Shown: positions 1 through 6,377, counted from the first letter of the stretch. The stretch: 6,409 bases of DNA from an uncultured Eubacterium sp. (GCA_902475415.1 CABRZK010000147.1:1-6409), one strand, 5' to 3'. Numbers and translations: made by a program. Notes: generated by a model from the sequence alone, not told the origin.

Positions 1-1223
1 ATAATAGTTTCGTCCAAGGTGATTTGGTGCTCGAGATCATCTAATTTTGCACCGGATTTATACAGATACTGAATCCCTGCAAAACTCAACTCCATTCGCA
101 ATCTCTCTTGATTACGATCAAGCGCCGCAAAATACTTGCCGTCGATTCTATTTTGGGTATTTGAAAGCTTCGTAATCTGTGCAGCCTGTGCTTCGTCAGA
201 ATCACCTAAATCGATCATTTGAATCAACACATTTGCCGAAGTGAGAATTTCAGGAGACTCTGCAAAAATCGTTCCTATTGTACCAGTGGTCTGTGCGCCA
301 TTTACCAAGGATACGCCTTCTAATACAAATAATCCCATTTCTCGTGTAGTACCGTGCAGTGCTTTTCGTGTGATCTTTTTGCACAGAAGTTTAATACCGT
401 TATTATAGTAGAAAAAGTTATCAGGCTCATTTTTGAGAACATCTTTGATACCCTGATTAACTTCAGTGCTCCCCTTATAATACCGTATATTTTTTGCAAA
501 GAGACGATTTCCGTACTGGTTATACCATTCGCCTATTGCAGAAACTGAAATTGAGCCATAATACGCTTTGAACGGAGTATCAACCATTCCCCAATTAGTT
601 AGAACAACATCATTTAGGGTGATGTTATCGCCATTCTGTCCATTAGCCAGAAATTCATAGATTTCTTGCAATTTGACTTCGGAAAATGTCAACAGCTCGT
701 TGGCTCCTGTAATATTTGCTTTTCCAAGTAAATCATCTATTGGACGAAGTGCGTATGTACTCATTCCTTGGCTGCCGGTATGACAGAAAATTGATTCAAT
801 CTGATAGTCCATATCACGAATTGCGGCATCAATTTCTGATTGCTTTGCAGCTATCTTTTTGTTACAACCGCTTAGTTCAAGATTTATGATCCTATTTATG
901 CCTTCCGCAAAGGTATGTGCTTCTTCTTGGCTAACACTTCCGGTTCCATCTTTGCGCCACTTGCTCTGTACGAGGACAAGTTTCTTTTGCACAGTGTCAT
1001 TATAGATTGCATCGATTCCCATGTCATGGTAATCGTCTGTCACACTCTTAGCGGCCAATTCATAATCAACACCACTGCACATCACAACTGCTATTGCCGC
1101 TAAAGCCCTTGTGTAGAACTTGTTTTCTATTTCGTCCGGATTAGTGACATCAGACAGATCTATTTTCCCTTGAAATAATTCGTCGAGTTTGGTCTGAACA
1201 CGTATTAAATTTAAGTTCGGCAC
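1..1223 (-). CDS. AIPR-family protein with N-terminal PD-(D/E)xK-like nuclease motif, C-terminus cut by window edge
   Basis: The frame is open from a GTG at 1221-1223 to the left edge, giving 407 residues without a stop. The start is set by AGAGG at 1234-1238, ten bases upstream, and a TAA just before it closes the frame of any nearby alternative. Residues 1-150 contain G-I-D (D71), then V-Q-S-K (Q86, K88) on a hydrophobic strand, the D...QxK pattern of Mrr-like PD-(D/E)xK nucleases. Residues of about 235-390 carry AIPR (PF10592) hallmarks: FYYNNGIKL (271-279), LVNGAQTTGTI (306-316) and NTQNRID (355-361). The family is named for abortive-infection phage resistance and is often found in restriction-modification operons. 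It follows the endonuclease after 54 bases with no visible terminator, so it is probably co-transcribed. It is more AT-rich by eye than the genes upstream. The missing C-terminus is probably 100-250 residues. Assignment is strong; nuclease activity and target are inferred. Confidence 0.9.
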   Translation of the reverse strand, partial: MPNLNLIRVQTKLDELFQGKIDLSDVTNPDEIENKFYTRALAAIAVVMCSGVDYELAAKSVTDDYHDMGIDAIYNDTVQKKLVLVQSKWRKDGTGSVSQEEAHTFAEGINRIINLELSGCNKKIAAKQSEIDAAIRDMDYQIESIFCHTGSQGMSTYALRPIDDLLGKANITGANELLTFSEVKLQEIYEFLANGQNGDNITLNDVVLTNWGMVDTPFKAYYGSISVSAIGEWYNQYGNRLFAKNIRYYKGSTEVNQGIKDVLKNEPDNFFYYNNGIKLLCKKITRKALHGTTREMGLFVLEGVSLVNGAQTTGTIGTIFAESPEILTSANVLIQMIDLGDSDEAQAAQITKLSNTQNRIDGKYFAALDRNQERLRMELSFAGIQYLYKSGAKLDDLEHQITLDETI

Positions 1224-1232
1224 CTTGTTTAC

Positions 1233-1238
1233 ACCTCT
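1233..1238 (-). promoter_or_regulatory. Ribosome binding site setting the GTG start of the AIPR gene
   Basis: AGAGGT on the minus strand lies about ten bases before GTG at 1221-1223. An in-frame TAA lies between this site and the start, so no ATG further upstream can serve. GTG is therefore the likely initiator. Confidence 0.6.
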
Positions 1239-1277
1239 TTCGGATGAACTTAGAATTTAGCTATTTGGAGAAGAATA

Positions 1278-3287
1278 CTACTCAATGAACATCGATTTGT
1301 CTGAAAACGAAGACGGATAAGACATAGGCATAATCCATTGTTTGAAAACAACGATATATGCATGTACAGAACCTTTACCGAACCGTTCGTGATGAAGTGT
1401 CTTACCATCGGATTCCATTGATACCTCGTCCGGCAAACCTCTCAGATATGGCAGTTCCATTGTTTTGGCTTGGCAACCCGGGAAAGACGCCATCAGGCCA
1501 ACAACCTGTCCGACACCGAATGCCACATGTCTGACCATGGCTCCGGGAGGAACAATCGGTGCAGTAGCAACGGCACGCTTTATACCGGTTTTTACCTCAT
1601 GTGCTCGCTCGGTCACAACGGTGTTGATATGCTGCTTCCAGTCAGGCGCATCCAGGATGTCCCTCTTTGTTTCGCATTCCAGAATCAAGTCACGCAGATG
1701 TTCCGGCTTGGCCTGTTTGCCCTCAAACATTGCAACAAAGTATTTCTGGAACTGCTCCAGCGTCAGAGGAACAATATCCAGACGTTGCTTCATATCGCCC
1801 TTTGCATACCAGATGCCATGGCGGAATGTTTCAGCAGTATTGGTGTCGATTCTGACCGCAATAAACATACCGTACACCGGCTTTTCGTACTTCAACACCG
1901 CATCAGATACATGGCGTCTGACGGGTTCACCTTCCATTGCTTCCTGACGGGAAGAGGTGGACATTGTAACCTCGGTGAGAATTGTGAAATCATCGAATTC
2001 ACAGTACAGATCACCCTTGCCACCGCCAGCTGCCGAAACAGGCATGAAGTCAGAATCCAGCTTGAATCCACGGACTTCATACGGTTTATTCATCATGTGG
2101 TCGATTGCAAGCGCAGCTCTCCAGAGTGTCCATTCAAGATATGCCGGCGTTTCATCCTTGGGTACTTCAATGGCATTATCTTCGTCGTAAACCAGCTTTC
2201 CGCCGCCCTTAATGAGCAGAGACATATAGTCAGCAATCTCTTGCCACTGATTGCACTGATCGTTGGCATATTGGATTTCATCTGTCTGAGCAAGGATATT
2301 TTCAAGTCGTTGTCTTGCAATATTGATCTCAGCGGGCGTGGTCAACGGCAGATCAGAAATATCAAATGCGATATGCCGTTCCTTCATCTGCTTAATCAGA
2401 TCGTCCAGTAAGGACTTTGCAACTTCAACATTGTCGGTAGGCAGCGGTGCTCCGTTACAGAGAAGTTTATACTGCTCTATAATCGGAGTTGCGCTGGCAG
2501 TGCTCTTGGCGAGCTGCTCAGCCAATACGTGCTTGGTAGGAACAATAATCAAACCTCTGCCTTTGCGCTGGAGCACACCGGAAATTCGGAGATAGCGCAT
2601 ATTCATATCGCTATAATCTAAGAAGTTATCAGCCTTCTTGTCATAGTTCTTACCACGCTCAGCGATTTCTCTTTTATCAAACGGACGCTTTGCGGGTGCT
2701 GCAGCTCTGCGCTTTCGTAAGTCAAGGATATTATCGACAACCTCAGAAAGATTATAGCTCGGATTGGTGGTGTGGCCCCAAAGAGCAAATTCGATGCGGC
2801 TGAGTTCCGATGTTCCAGTTCTTTTTTCAAGCTCCAGCATAATAGCCAGCAACCATCTCAGCGGTGAGAAGTAGTGGATTCCATCAGGCAGAGCAAACTG
2901 TTCTACGCTCATTGCCCTCAAATAGCATTCCTGCACCGCAGGATAGGTATCGGCTTTCAAAAACGATCTGCCGAAGGGCGTGATGTCATCCAGGATACCA
3001 AGCTCCTCTTGGTTACCGTCCTTCTTTTTGATTTGAGGGTATATAAATCCATTTTTAGCAAACATCAAACGCCATTTTCTTGCATGGCTTCCGGATTCGT
3101 CTTTACCATCCTCGTTCTGGATAATTCCTTTTTCGTTCAGGTAATTCATAAATCCGATTTCATTTTCTTTTCCGTGAAGATTTCCTACAAAGGGCGAACC
3201 GGCAAATACTTTGAAACCATCTTGGATACGATTAGGGTTACGCAAGCCGGTATTGCCAACCAGCCAAATGTCAATCTTTTCGTTCAT
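1278..3287 (-). CDS. AlwI/BstNBI-family Type IIS restriction endonuclease with C-terminal extension
   Basis: This predicted endonuclease (669 aa) would cut at a fixed distance from a short asymmetric site. The N-terminal half (opening DIWLVGNTGLRNP) is the recognition part; RYLRISGVLQRKG near 231-243 matches a conserved family segment. The catalytic core is in the second half: LEW with E385, then GDLY (D426), TEVT (E439), MEGEP (E452) and RRH (H459). From memory of BspD6I/BstNBI, the D-x12-E-x12-E-x6-H spacing is identical to its active-site residues, and FIAxxIxxNT and IVPLTLEQF also match. The ATG at 3287 is chosen over an upstream TTG (3305) because GGAGG sits seven bases before it. Its start is 14 bases after the methyltransferase stop. 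The family domain ends near residue 570; the last 95 or so residues are extra and hold two H-x2-FG-x-G-x-V motifs (587-595, 633-641). The active site looks intact. Whether it cuts both strands or nicks, and its site (GGATC and GAGTC are known in the family), are not decidable. Confidence 0.93.
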   Translation of the reverse strand: MNEKIDIWLVGNTGLRNPNRIQDGFKVFAGSPFVGNLHGKENEIGFMNYLNEKGIIQNEDGKDESGSHARKWRLMFAKNGFIYPQIKKKDGNQEELGILDDITPFGRSFLKADTYPAVQECYLRAMSVEQFALPDGIHYFSPLRWLLAIMLELEKRTGTSELSRIEFALWGHTTNPSYNLSEVVDNILDLRKRRAAAPAKRPFDKREIAERGKNYDKKADNFLDYSDMNMRYLRISGVLQRKGRGLIIVPTKHVLAEQLAKSTASATPIIEQYKLLCNGAPLPTDNVEVAKSLLDDLIKQMKERHIAFDISDLPLTTPAEINIARQRLENILAQTDEIQYANDQCNQWQEIADYMSLLIKGGGKLVYDEDNAIEVPKDETPAYLEWTLWRAALAIDHMMNKPYEVRGFKLDSDFMPVSAAGGGKGDLYCEFDDFTILTEVTMSTSSRQEAMEGEPVRRHVSDAVLKYEKPVYGMFIAVRIDTNTAETFRHGIWYAKGDMKQRLDIVPLTLEQFQKYFVAMFEGKQAKPEHLRDLILECETKRDILDAPDWKQHINTVVTERAHEVKTGIKRAVATAPIVPPGAMVRHVAFGVGQVVGLMASFPGCQAKTMELPYLRGLPDEVSMESDGKTLHHERFGKGSVHAYIVVFKQWIMPMSYPSSFSDKSMFIE

Positions 3288-3294
3288 CCTGTAA

Positions 3295-3299
3295 CCTCC
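3295..3299 (-). promoter_or_regulatory. Ribosome binding site deciding the endonuclease start
   Basis: GGAGG on the minus strand lies seven bases before ATG 3285-3287. The in-frame TTG at 3303-3305 overlaps the methyltransferase stop and would place this Shine-Dalgarno sequence inside the coding region, so the shorter 669-residue protein is preferred. Confidence 0.8.
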
Positions 3300-3301
3300 A
3301 A

Positions 3302-5197
3302 TCAATATCCAACGAATAAATACTCCTGAACAGAGTTTCTATGAGTCTTAGCTTCATTTTGATTACCGAAAGAATATTTATAATTTATCGGTATTACTTC
3401 TACATGCTGTTTGTACTTCGCCATGATTGCTACCATCTCGTCCTGTGTAGGCAGACTATTGGAGGAATAGGAAACAATCAAAATACTGTTAGCAAATTTC
3501 TTAAACAGCTTATCAAACGCATCTGCTGCTCCCTTGCGAGTAGAAAAGGGTGTAGGATACGATTTGAACTTTTTCGTCTGCGTATGCTCCTGAATCTCCA
3601 CGCCATTCCAATCACGGGCCAATCCCTCTACGAAATGGTATCTGCGCACGTATTCGTTATCAGAAAGCGGCGAGTAATATGGCGGGTCAATATATACCAA
3701 ATCAGCTTGTTCAACTCGCAAATCCATGGCATCGCCATGCTTGGAACGATTCACTTTTCCATTGTCAAATACAGCACTATTTACGGCTTCTACAGCATCA
3801 AGGAACTGTTCTGCAAGGGATTTTTGCAAATCCCTCCGTCCATCATCATATCTGTGACCGGTATAGGTAAAAATACCTCTCGGACGCTTCTTTGTGCAGG
3901 CACGAATAAGAGCCGTCATTGCGATGGCGTGTTTATAAGGGTCACGGATTGCCGCAATATTGGTACGGAGCGTATCAATCAGGTCATTTTCTTCGTCAGT
4001 GTAGTACAAGCCCTGGAACTTAGTAGACACAAAATGGTCTGATTCCTTATGGGTAACAAGAAGCTGTTTGGCTTCATCCAAGGGCAAGGTAACGGTGTTG
4101 TTCTCCACCATGGCTTTTGTAAATGTTGCGGACATGGCCATGTAATCATTGCTGATAACGGATTTCCCCTGTGCCTTAAACATATAGCCTACGATTCCGG
4201 AGCCAGAGAATAAATCAACCACAGTATTCACATTAAACTGCGATGCAACAGACCAAATCTCAGAAAGCAGCTTGCTCTTGGAACCCATAAAACGGGTAGG
4301 AGGATATGCAGATACCTGTTCCGGCAGCGGCTTAGACACCAATTTGATCAATGTGCGCTGCTTGGGCGGGATTGTTACAATTACATCTTCGCCCTTTCTT
4401 GTACTGCCATTACAGGAAATGTGCCGCTTAGTTTGGATTACATCAATGGTAAACGGTGCATAGAGTTCATGTACCAGCGGATGATTAGAGTTTGTCAAAA
4501 TGACATGGCACCCACGCTCATGCAGTTTCATAATCATTTTCGCCAGTTCCACATGATCTTCTTCGTAAAACTGTTCCTTGGTATAACGCTTGAAATCAGA
4601 ATATTCAGAGATTGGAAGGTATGGAGGATCGAGGAAAACAAAGTCACCCGGCTGTGCGTAATGCTCCAAGACCAAGAGATAGTCTCCGCACAGGATCTCC
4701 GCCTTTTTTAAAACCTCCGACGCAGCTCGCAAACCTTCTTCGTCGCAGATTTTGGGATTCTTATATTTTCCGAAGGGAACATTAAACTGCCCCTGCTTAT
4801 TGACACGATACAGACCGTTGAAACAGGTTTTATTCAGAAAAATTGTTCTTGCAGCTGCTTCTTCCTTAGGTAACGCAGTCCATTCAAGACTGCGGACAGC
4901 ATAAAACATTTCACTGGTGTTTTCGTATTTTTTCAAATAATTGATCACTTCATCAACATGATCTGCAACTTGACGATACATATTGATAAGCTCCGGATTG
5001 CTATCTGCGATCACGGCATTTTCGGGTTGAAGCGCAAAGAACATTGCACCACCGCCGAAAAACGGTTCAATATAGCGACCATAGGAAGTGGGTACTTTGG
5101 GAATGAGATCGCCTAACATTTGTGTCTTTCCGCCAGCCCATTTCAATATGGGCTTTGCCTGTACGGGAATTGCTTTTTTGAGCGCTTGTTCAGCCAA
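3302..5197 (-). CDS. Fused double D12-class (Dam-like) adenine-N6 DNA methyltransferase of a Type IIS system
   Basis: A 631-residue protein made of two complete alpha-class (D12) adenine methyltransferase domains. Domain 1 has KWAGGK (19-24), the S-adenosylmethionine loop EPFFGGGA (44-51), and catalytic LDPPY (189-193). Domain 2 has TRFMGSKSKLL (301-311), DLFSGSG (328-334) and IDPPYY (503-508). Two catalytic domains in one chain is the M.FokI-type arrangement for an asymmetric site, each domain methylating one strand; protection of host DNA from the neighbouring endonuclease is the expected role. Initiation is at TTG: the next methionine (residue 27) lies beyond the essential KWAGGK motif, and a perfect AGGAGG is eight bases upstream. 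The gene begins 14 bases after the regulator's stop and ends 14 bases before the endonuclease. Both domains keep their key motifs, so activity is expected. Target sequence is not inferable. An orphan Dam-type enzyme is unlikely given the fusion and the neighbour. Confidence 0.95.
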   Translation of the reverse strand: MAEQALKKAIPVQAKPILKWAGGKTQMLGDLIPKVPTSYGRYIEPFFGGGAMFFALQPENAVIADSNPELINMYRQVADHVDEVINYLKKYENTSEMFYAVRSLEWTALPKEEAAARTIFLNKTCFNGLYRVNKQGQFNVPFGKYKNPKICDEEGLRAASEVLKKAEILCGDYLLVLEHYAQPGDFVFLDPPYLPISEYSDFKRYTKEQFYEEDHVELAKMIMKLHERGCHVILTNSNHPLVHELYAPFTIDVIQTKRHISCNGSTRKGEDVIVTIPPKQRTLIKLVSKPLPEQVSAYPPTRFMGSKSKLLSEIWSVASQFNVNTVVDLFSGSGIVGYMFKAQGKSVISNDYMAMSATFTKAMVENNTVTLPLDEAKQLLVTHKESDHFVSTKFQGLYYTDEENDLIDTLRTNIAAIRDPYKHAIAMTALIRACTKKRPRGIFTYTGHRYDDGRRDLQKSLAEQFLDAVEAVNSAVFDNGKVNRSKHGDAMDLRVEQADLVYIDPPYYSPLSDNEYVRRYHFVEGLARDWNGVEIQEHTQTKKFKSYPTPFSTRKGAADAFDKLFKKFANSILIVSYSSNSLPTQDEMVAIMAKYKQHVEVIPINYKYSFGNQNEAKTHRNSVQEYLFVGY

Positions 5198-5205
5198 TGT
5201 ACTCG

Positions 5206-5211
5206 CCTCCT
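5206..5211 (-). promoter_or_regulatory. Perfect AGGAGG ribosome binding site deciding the TTG start of the methyltransferase
   Basis: AGGAGG on the minus strand lies eight bases before TTG 5195-5197 and directly after the TAA of the regulator gene (5212-5214). A weak initiator paired with an ideal Shine-Dalgarno sequence and an immediately preceding stop suggests re-initiation or coupled translation with the regulator. Confidence 0.8.
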
Positions 5212-5424
5212 TTACTTTGAGATTTCTGGAGTCAACTCCATAATATCACCTATGTCACATTGTAGTGCTGTACAGATTTTTACGAGCACATCCGTGGTAA
5301 CATTTTCGTTCTTACCAAGCTTTGCCATAGATGCATGGCTGATTCCGGCAGCAGCGCACAAATCTTTCTTCTTCATATCTCTGTCGATCAATAGTTTCCA
5401 CAATTTCTTATAACTTACTGCCAT
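5212..5424 (-). CDS. Small XRE/Cro-type HTH transcriptional regulator (putative control protein of the R-M operon)
   Basis: A 70-residue DNA-binding protein that is essentially one Cro/C1-type helix-turn-helix domain. The core is MKKKDLCAAAGISHASMAKL (17-36), covering helix 2, the turn and recognition helix 3, followed by NVTTDVLVKICTALQCDIGDIMEL, the usual helix 4/5 ending of small firmicute XRE proteins. ATG is preceded by GAGG eight bases upstream. It is the first clear gene of the defence operon and its stop touches the methyltransferase ribosome binding site. Small HTH proteins in this position often act as control (C) proteins that delay endonuclease expression until methylation is established; here that role is inferred from position only. 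A spaced repeat near the predicted promoter (5479-5513) is a candidate binding site. No membrane segment or extra domain is present. Confidence 0.85.
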   Translation of the reverse strand: MAVSYKKLWKLLIDRDMKKKDLCAAAGISHASMAKLGKNENVTTDVLVKICTALQCDIGDIMELTPEISK

Positions 5425-5427
5425 CCT

Positions 5428-5565
5428 TCACACCTCGTCTGCAATGTATGAAACTACTTCTTTGAAATCAGTTTTAAGTGAATTTATTTCAGTAAATGCT
5501 GAATTTTCATCAGTATAGCACATAATTTCGATTTTCTCAATACCTGAGGGCACATTAATTGTCAA
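5428..5565 (-). CDS. Possible 45-aa leader ORF or gene remnant upstream of the regulator
   Basis: An open frame of 45 codons starts at TTG 5563-5565 with AAAGG eight bases upstream and ends at TGA 5428-5430, three bases before the regulator ATG. The translation opens LTINVPSGIEKIEI and closes with DFKEVVSYIADEV; it looks protein-like (strand-forming start, amphipathic end) rather than random. The frame stays open upstream to a TGA near 5600, so it could equally be the 3' end of a decayed gene. The ribosome binding site lies in a small inverted repeat (AAAAGG at 5564-5569, CCTTTT at 5574-5579) that could mask it. Against a real gene: it is very AT-rich, and the best promoter (5512-5540) lies inside it, so transcripts from that promoter could not encode it whole. 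I do not recognise a family. Confidence 0.3.
   Translation of the reverse strand: MTINVPSGIEKIEIMCYTDENSAFTEINSLKTDFKEVVSYIADEV
5479..5513 (-). promoter_or_regulatory. Putative operator: two 14-bp imperfect direct repeats spaced 21 bp
   Basis: On the plus strand, blocks at 5479-5492 and 5500-5513 share TGAATTT-N3-TCAG, matching at 11 of 14 positions with starts 21 bp apart, about two helical turns. Each is itself weakly symmetric (TGA...TCA). The right block overlaps the predicted -10 box; the left lies just past the expected transcription start. This arrangement would suit repression by pairs of HTH dimers such as the neighbouring XRE protein. The sequence is AT-rich, so chance similarity is possible. 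Confidence 0.4.
5512..5540 (-). promoter_or_regulatory. Predicted sigma-A-type promoter of the restriction-modification operon
   Basis: On the minus strand, TTGAGA (5535-5540) is followed after exactly 17 bases by TATACT (5512-5517), with TG one base upstream of the -10 box (extended -10). Both hexamers match consensus at five of six positions. Transcription would start near 5505, leaving a leader of about 80 bases before the regulator. It lies downstream of the hairpin that ends the upstream genes, which fits an independent operon start. Confidence 0.6.
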
Positions 5566-5605
5566 AAGGTCAGCCTTTTTCGAGGAAACTGGTTTTCACA
5601 CTGTA

Positions 5606-5647
5606 TAAAAGACTGGATGCCACCTCTTACGAAATAACATCCAGTCT
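5606..5647 (-). terminator. Intrinsic terminator after the DUF6809-like gene
   Basis: A perfect 10-bp inverted repeat (AGACTGGATG at 5610-5619, CATCCAGTCT at 5638-5647) encloses an 18-base loop. In the minus-strand transcript it is followed by a short U run (TCTTTTATA). It lies 16 bases past the stop of the gene at 5664 and separates the mobile-element genes from the defence operon. The loop is long and the U tract short, so termination may be partial. The plus-strand tail (GGTTTTAG) is weaker. Confidence 0.7.
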
Positions 5648-5663
5648 GGTTTTAGTCTATAAT

Positions 5664-5927
5664 CTATTCTTCCATTACTTCTAACATCATCCTTGCTCCC
5701 AACTTGAAGCTGTGCTGGAACAGCAGGCAGTCTGTTATGGTTTGACACTCTCGGATACAGTCTGTATATTTGGCGAACAACTCTTTCTGCTCATCTGTAA
5801 AGGTGGCTTGGAGTTTTTCTTCGTTTCTGCAAATCAGTTCCAGTAATTTCTTGTATTCCTTACAGGAAGATGTGTCGTAATCCGTTGGCTCAATGTTGCC
5901 GTACCAAAATTCTTCCAGTAGTCTCAT
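5664..5927 (-). CDS. DUF6809-like small protein of clostridial mobile elements
   Basis: An 87-residue acidic, soluble, helical protein. The opening MRLLEEFWYGNIEPTDYD and the ending FKLGARMMLEVMEE match the pattern I recall for DUF6809 proteins (start with [LY]YG-[NE]-I-x-P, end with FxxGFKLGAxxMxEV), a family of unknown function seen in integrative elements of gut Clostridia. The middle (about 30-65) is charged and probably helical. Its ATG overlaps the TGA of the upstream TnpV gene by four bases (ATGA), with GGGGAGG seven bases before the start and inside the TnpV coding region, so translation is coupled. It ends before a hairpin terminator. There is no signal peptide, membrane segment or catalytic motif. 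The function is unknown; family assignment is from memory of consensus features. Confidence 0.75.
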   Translation of the reverse strand: MRLLEEFWYGNIEPTDYDTSSCKEYKKLLELICRNEEKLQATFTDEQKELFAKYTDCIRECQTITDCLLFQHSFKLGARMMLEVMEE

Positions 5928-6322
5928 GCCACATCCTCCCCGTAAATCAGTTCCCGGAGGATGATTTCCTCTGCCCGGTTGCGGATGCTGTTCATAGCAC
6001 TAACCCATGCCATCTGGTCGGCTGCCTTCATTTCCTCGGTCACGCCCTCAGTGGCCTTCATCTGCTCAATAATCAGGGACAACCGCTCCTGCACCTGTTC
6101 GTTCAGATCAGCGAGGTGTGACCAGAGCTGACCGCTGAGAACAAGATCAGTAAAGAGGATCGGACGATGCTCTTTTATGTAGTCCCGGTACATCCGTCCC
6201 CATTTACCAATGGGGCGCTGTTCCTTGGAGGACATGGTGAGAACCGGAATATAATAATCGCCAATGAGTGCATACCAAAGGCCATTGCTCTCATCATAAA
6301 TGTGTTTCTTCATCTCAGTCAT
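5924..6322 (-). CDS. tnpV: TnpV-family transposon-encoded protein
   Basis: A 132-residue protein matching the TnpV family (PF14198). Diagnostic stretches are KKHIYDESNGLWYALIGDYY near the N-terminus, RPIGKWGRMYRDYIKEHRP (36-54), LVLSGQLWSHLADLNEQ, and RNRAEEIILRELIYGE at the end. TnpV was named from Tn4451-type mobilisable transposons of Clostridium, where it lies next to the large serine recombinase tnpX; its biochemical role is not established and it is not a transposase. The start at ATG 6322 has AAGGAG nine bases upstream; an internal ATG three codons later has no comparable site. Its last codons overlap the next gene. It is more GC-rich than the left end of the window (35 of 60 bases in 6001-6060 versus 23 of 60 in 601-660), suggesting a different history. 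The recombinase expected upstream would lie beyond the right edge. Confidence 0.9.
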   Translation of the reverse strand: MTEMKKHIYDESNGLWYALIGDYYIPVLTMSSKEQRPIGKWGRMYRDYIKEHRPILFTDLVLSGQLWSHLADLNEQVQERLSLIIEQMKATEGVTEEMKAADQMAWVSAMNSIRNRAEEIILRELIYGEDVA

Positions 6323-6377
6323 AGTATTGATCTCCTTATTCTGGTATTAGAATCGCAAGTCTGACTCTCCAGAAATA

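Noticed and set aside
1224..1277. Separate promoter for the AIPR gene between endonuclease stop and GTG
   Set aside because: TTGAGT spans the endonuclease stop but no acceptable -10 box lies at the right distance; co-transcription is more likely.
1465..2411. Long plus-strand open frames, the largest 313 codons, opposite the endonuclease gene
   Set aside because: They have no ribosome binding site or recognisable protein family, are rich in Cys/His/Arg as antisense frames often are, and lie entirely over a gene with clear AlwI-family motifs.
3288..3305. Alternative TTG start of the endonuclease, six codons upstream
   Set aside because: It would put the GGAGG Shine-Dalgarno inside the coding region, whereas ATG 3287 is ideally placed after it.
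3341..4042. 233-codon plus-strand frame opposite the second methyltransferase domain
   Set aside because: It is a shadow of the conserved DPPYY and FSGSG coding region, with no ribosome binding site or domain of its own.
4626..4697. GGATC occurrences (4626, 4693, also 6157 and GATCC at 888) as a clue to the recognition site
   Set aside because: A methylated host can carry its own sites, and GAGTC/GACTC also occur (5229, 256), so counts in one window do not discriminate.
5227..5240. Palindrome TGGAGT-CA-ACTCCA within the regulator gene as an operator
   Set aside because: It falls inside codons for the C-terminus of the HTH protein, occurs once, and is far from the promoter; chance is the simpler explanation.
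5212..5424. HTH protein as the antitoxin of a toxin-antitoxin pair
   Set aside because: No small toxin gene lies beside it; its stop abuts the methyltransferase, which fits a restriction-modification regulator.
5536..5565. Consensus -35 box TTGACA (5560-5565) as the operon promoter
   Set aside because: At 16-18 bases downstream there is only TATTGA or worse. The TTGAGA-N17-TATACT pair just downstream, with an extended -10, is much better.
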